A DNA stretch of 7,257 nucleotides from Psychrilyobacter sp. (GTDB lineage: Bacteria; Fusobacteriota; Fusobacteriia; Fusobacteriales; Fusobacteriaceae): positions 1 through 7,257 of the forward strand of contig JAGLEA010000056.1 in NCBI GenBank assembly GCA_023145315.1, given 5' to 3'. Positions 6,128 through 7,257 of this stretch are shown one piece after another. Below the pieces are notes generated by a model. It saw only the letters and a program-made list of their open reading frames with translations, did no database searches and was not told where the DNA came from. How positions within the stretch are numbered: position 1 is the stretch's first letter; the number at the start of each line of letters is the position of its first letter. The position numbers and the translations under genes are program-made.

Positions 6128-7257
6128 TTACAATTGAGATTCTATAGGTAATATTCTCATGAAGCCAACTCCTAACCTTTTCCAAAATGATGTATAAGGT
6201 TCTTTATTAAAAATTATTTCTTTCCCATCTTTTTTCCCTTTCCATATTATTTTATTATCCACTAATTCTAATTTAAAAGCTACTTTTAATATTTGCTGAT
6301 CAAATTTTTTAGCCATATTCTCTCCTAATTCAATACTTTCAACCATTACACCTATCTCTGTATTATGAACTATTGAACGAGGATCTAGATTCAGTGATCC
6401 TATAAAAATTATTTCTCTATCTAATATAAATGACTTTGCGTGGAGACTTGCTTTGGATGAACCTAACCACTTTTTTCCCTCTTTACTCTCTAAACTTTCA
6501 TTCATCTCATACAACTCTACACCACCACGCAGAAGTTTTTTTCTATATTTCATGTAGCCAGAATGTACTATTCCTACATCATTTGAAGATAGTGAGTTAG
6601 TTAATATTTTTACTTTTATACCTTTTTTTACTAAATCTATCAGATATTCTGTTCCTGCATCACCTGGTACAAAGTACGGCGAGAAAATTATCAATTCTTT
6701 TTTTATATTGTTGAAATATGGCTCTAATTGAGGAGTTAAATTGTATTTTTCATTGGATAGACTTGTTGAAAGTTTATCTGGTTTATCCGATAAAACTTTA
6801 GTTTTACCCCATTCATACTCTACATCATTAGCTTTTATTGATTTTGCTAAATTAGAATTAATTAATGCTTTATGATAGATTCCACCTTCTTCTTCTTCTT
6901 TAAATTTATCTAATTTTTTTTTATATTCTTCTATATCTTTCTGAGTTATTTCTTTTTTTATAATAATATTTGCTGGATAGCTTAATTTATCATTCCAATA
7001 CTCATCAAATGACTCGGATACCTCATTTGAGATTTTTCCCACTCCTAAAATATCCACATCTGCAAAGTTTATCAATGGATCTGCATCAAAATATTCATCT
7101 CCTATATTTCTTCCACCAAGTATAGTTACTTGATTATCAACTGTAAATGATTTATTATGCATCCTACGAGTAACAGGATTTTCACTTGTCACTAACTGTT
7201 TTATTCTTCCAGAACTTCTTGAAAATGGATTAAAAATTCTGACTTCTATATTTGGAT
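6128..7257 (-). CDS. Phospholipase D family protein, ClsC-like cardiolipin synthase (N-terminus outside window)
   Basis: The last 375 residues of a two-domain phospholipase D superfamily protein are visible. The frame is open to the right edge (visible start PNIEVRIFNPFSRSSGRIKQL), so the true start lies outside; the GTG at 7192-7190 is internal. HKD motif 1 is MHNKSFTVD followed by GGRNIGDEYF (His codon 7159-7157). HKD motif 2 is LHAKSFILD followed by GSLNLDPRS (His codon 6442-6440). Both fit HxKx4Dx6G(G/S). SPYFVPG before the second domain, HNTEIGVMVES after it and the tail FWKRLGVGFMRILPIESQL are typical of ClsC/YmdC-like proteins, which are about 470 residues long. Such enzymes join phospholipids at the membrane to make cardiolipin; another phosphodiesterase or transphosphatidylase role is possible. 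It has no obvious functional tie to the downstream genes. A strong terminator was not seen before the yqeB promoter. Confidence 0.88.
   Translation of the reverse strand, partial: PNIEVRIFNPFSRSSGRIKQLVTSENPVTRRMHNKSFTVDNQVTILGGRNIGDEYFDADPLINFADVDILGVGKISNEVSESFDEYWNDKLSYPANIIIKKEITQKDIEEYKKKLDKFKEEEEGGIYHKALINSNLAKSIKANDVEYEWGKTKVLSDKPDKLSTSLSNEKYNLTPQLEPYFNNIKKELIIFSPYFVPGDAGTEYLIDLVKKGIKVKILTNSLSSNDVGIVHSGYMKYRKKLLRGGVELYEMNESLESKEGKKWLGSSKASLHAKSFILDREIIFIGSLNLDPRSIVHNTEIGVMVESIELGENMAKKFDQQILKVAFKLELVDNKIIWKGKKDGKEIIFNKEPYTSFWKRLGVGFMRILPIESQL

Noticed and set aside
7190..7192. GTG as the start of the phospholipase D gene
   Set aside because: The frame stays open and family-like (RIFNPFSRSSGRIKQL) to the window edge, so the GTG is an internal Val codon.

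Overview
The window is very AT-rich. Every supported gene lies on the minus strand, and most have a good Shine-Dalgarno sequence in front of them. AT-rich spacers, strong ribosome sites, an anaerobic-type gene set and sigma-54 promoters suggest an anaerobic, amino-acid- or purine-fermenting bacterium of the Fusobacteriota or Clostridia. I lean slightly towards a Fusobacterium-like genome, but the sequence alone does not settle it. No plus-strand gene, RNA gene, insertion sequence or CRISPR array was found.

Layout in the direction of transcription (right to left): (1) 7257-6128, the C-terminal 375 residues of a two-HKD-motif phospholipase D/cardiolipin synthase of ClsC type, cut by the window edge. 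(2) A 115-bp spacer with a near-consensus sigma-54 promoter. (3) 6012-5215, a YqeB-type accessory protein of selenium-dependent molybdenum hydroxylase systems, starting at GTG. (4) 5134-3383, a YgeV-type sigma-54 activator (Cys-containing sensor region, PAS-like region, AAA+ domain, Fis-type HTH), followed by a clear Rho-independent terminator. (5) A 365-bp control region with three copies of a 15-bp palindrome TTATCA-N3-TGATAA and, 130-245 bp away, an excellent sigma-54 promoter. (6) 3017-1812, diaminopropionate ammonia-lyase (DpaL/YgeX). (7) 1770-580, a YgeY-type M20 metallohydrolase. (8) 548-1, the first 182 residues of an N-acyl-D-amino-acid deacylase-like amidohydrolase that runs off the left edge.

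Genes 3-8 resemble the E. coli ygeVWXY-hyuA-yqeAB region, which is linked to selenium-dependent molybdenum hydroxylases and anaerobic purine (urate) breakdown. Here ygeW is absent between the regulator and dpaL, and a D-aminoacylase-family enzyme sits where hyuA would be. The simplest reading is a sigma-54 operon dpaL-ygeY-amidohydrolase. The neighbouring YgeV-like activator would bind the three palindromes and switch it on, while the two hydrolases release or process a 2,3-diaminopropionate-type compound that DpaL splits to pyruvate and ammonia. A second, almost identical sigma-54 promoter before yqeB, with no terminator between yqeB and the regulator, suggests one regulon with possible positive feedback. 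The substrate, the inducer and the location of the hydroxylase genes cannot be read from this window.
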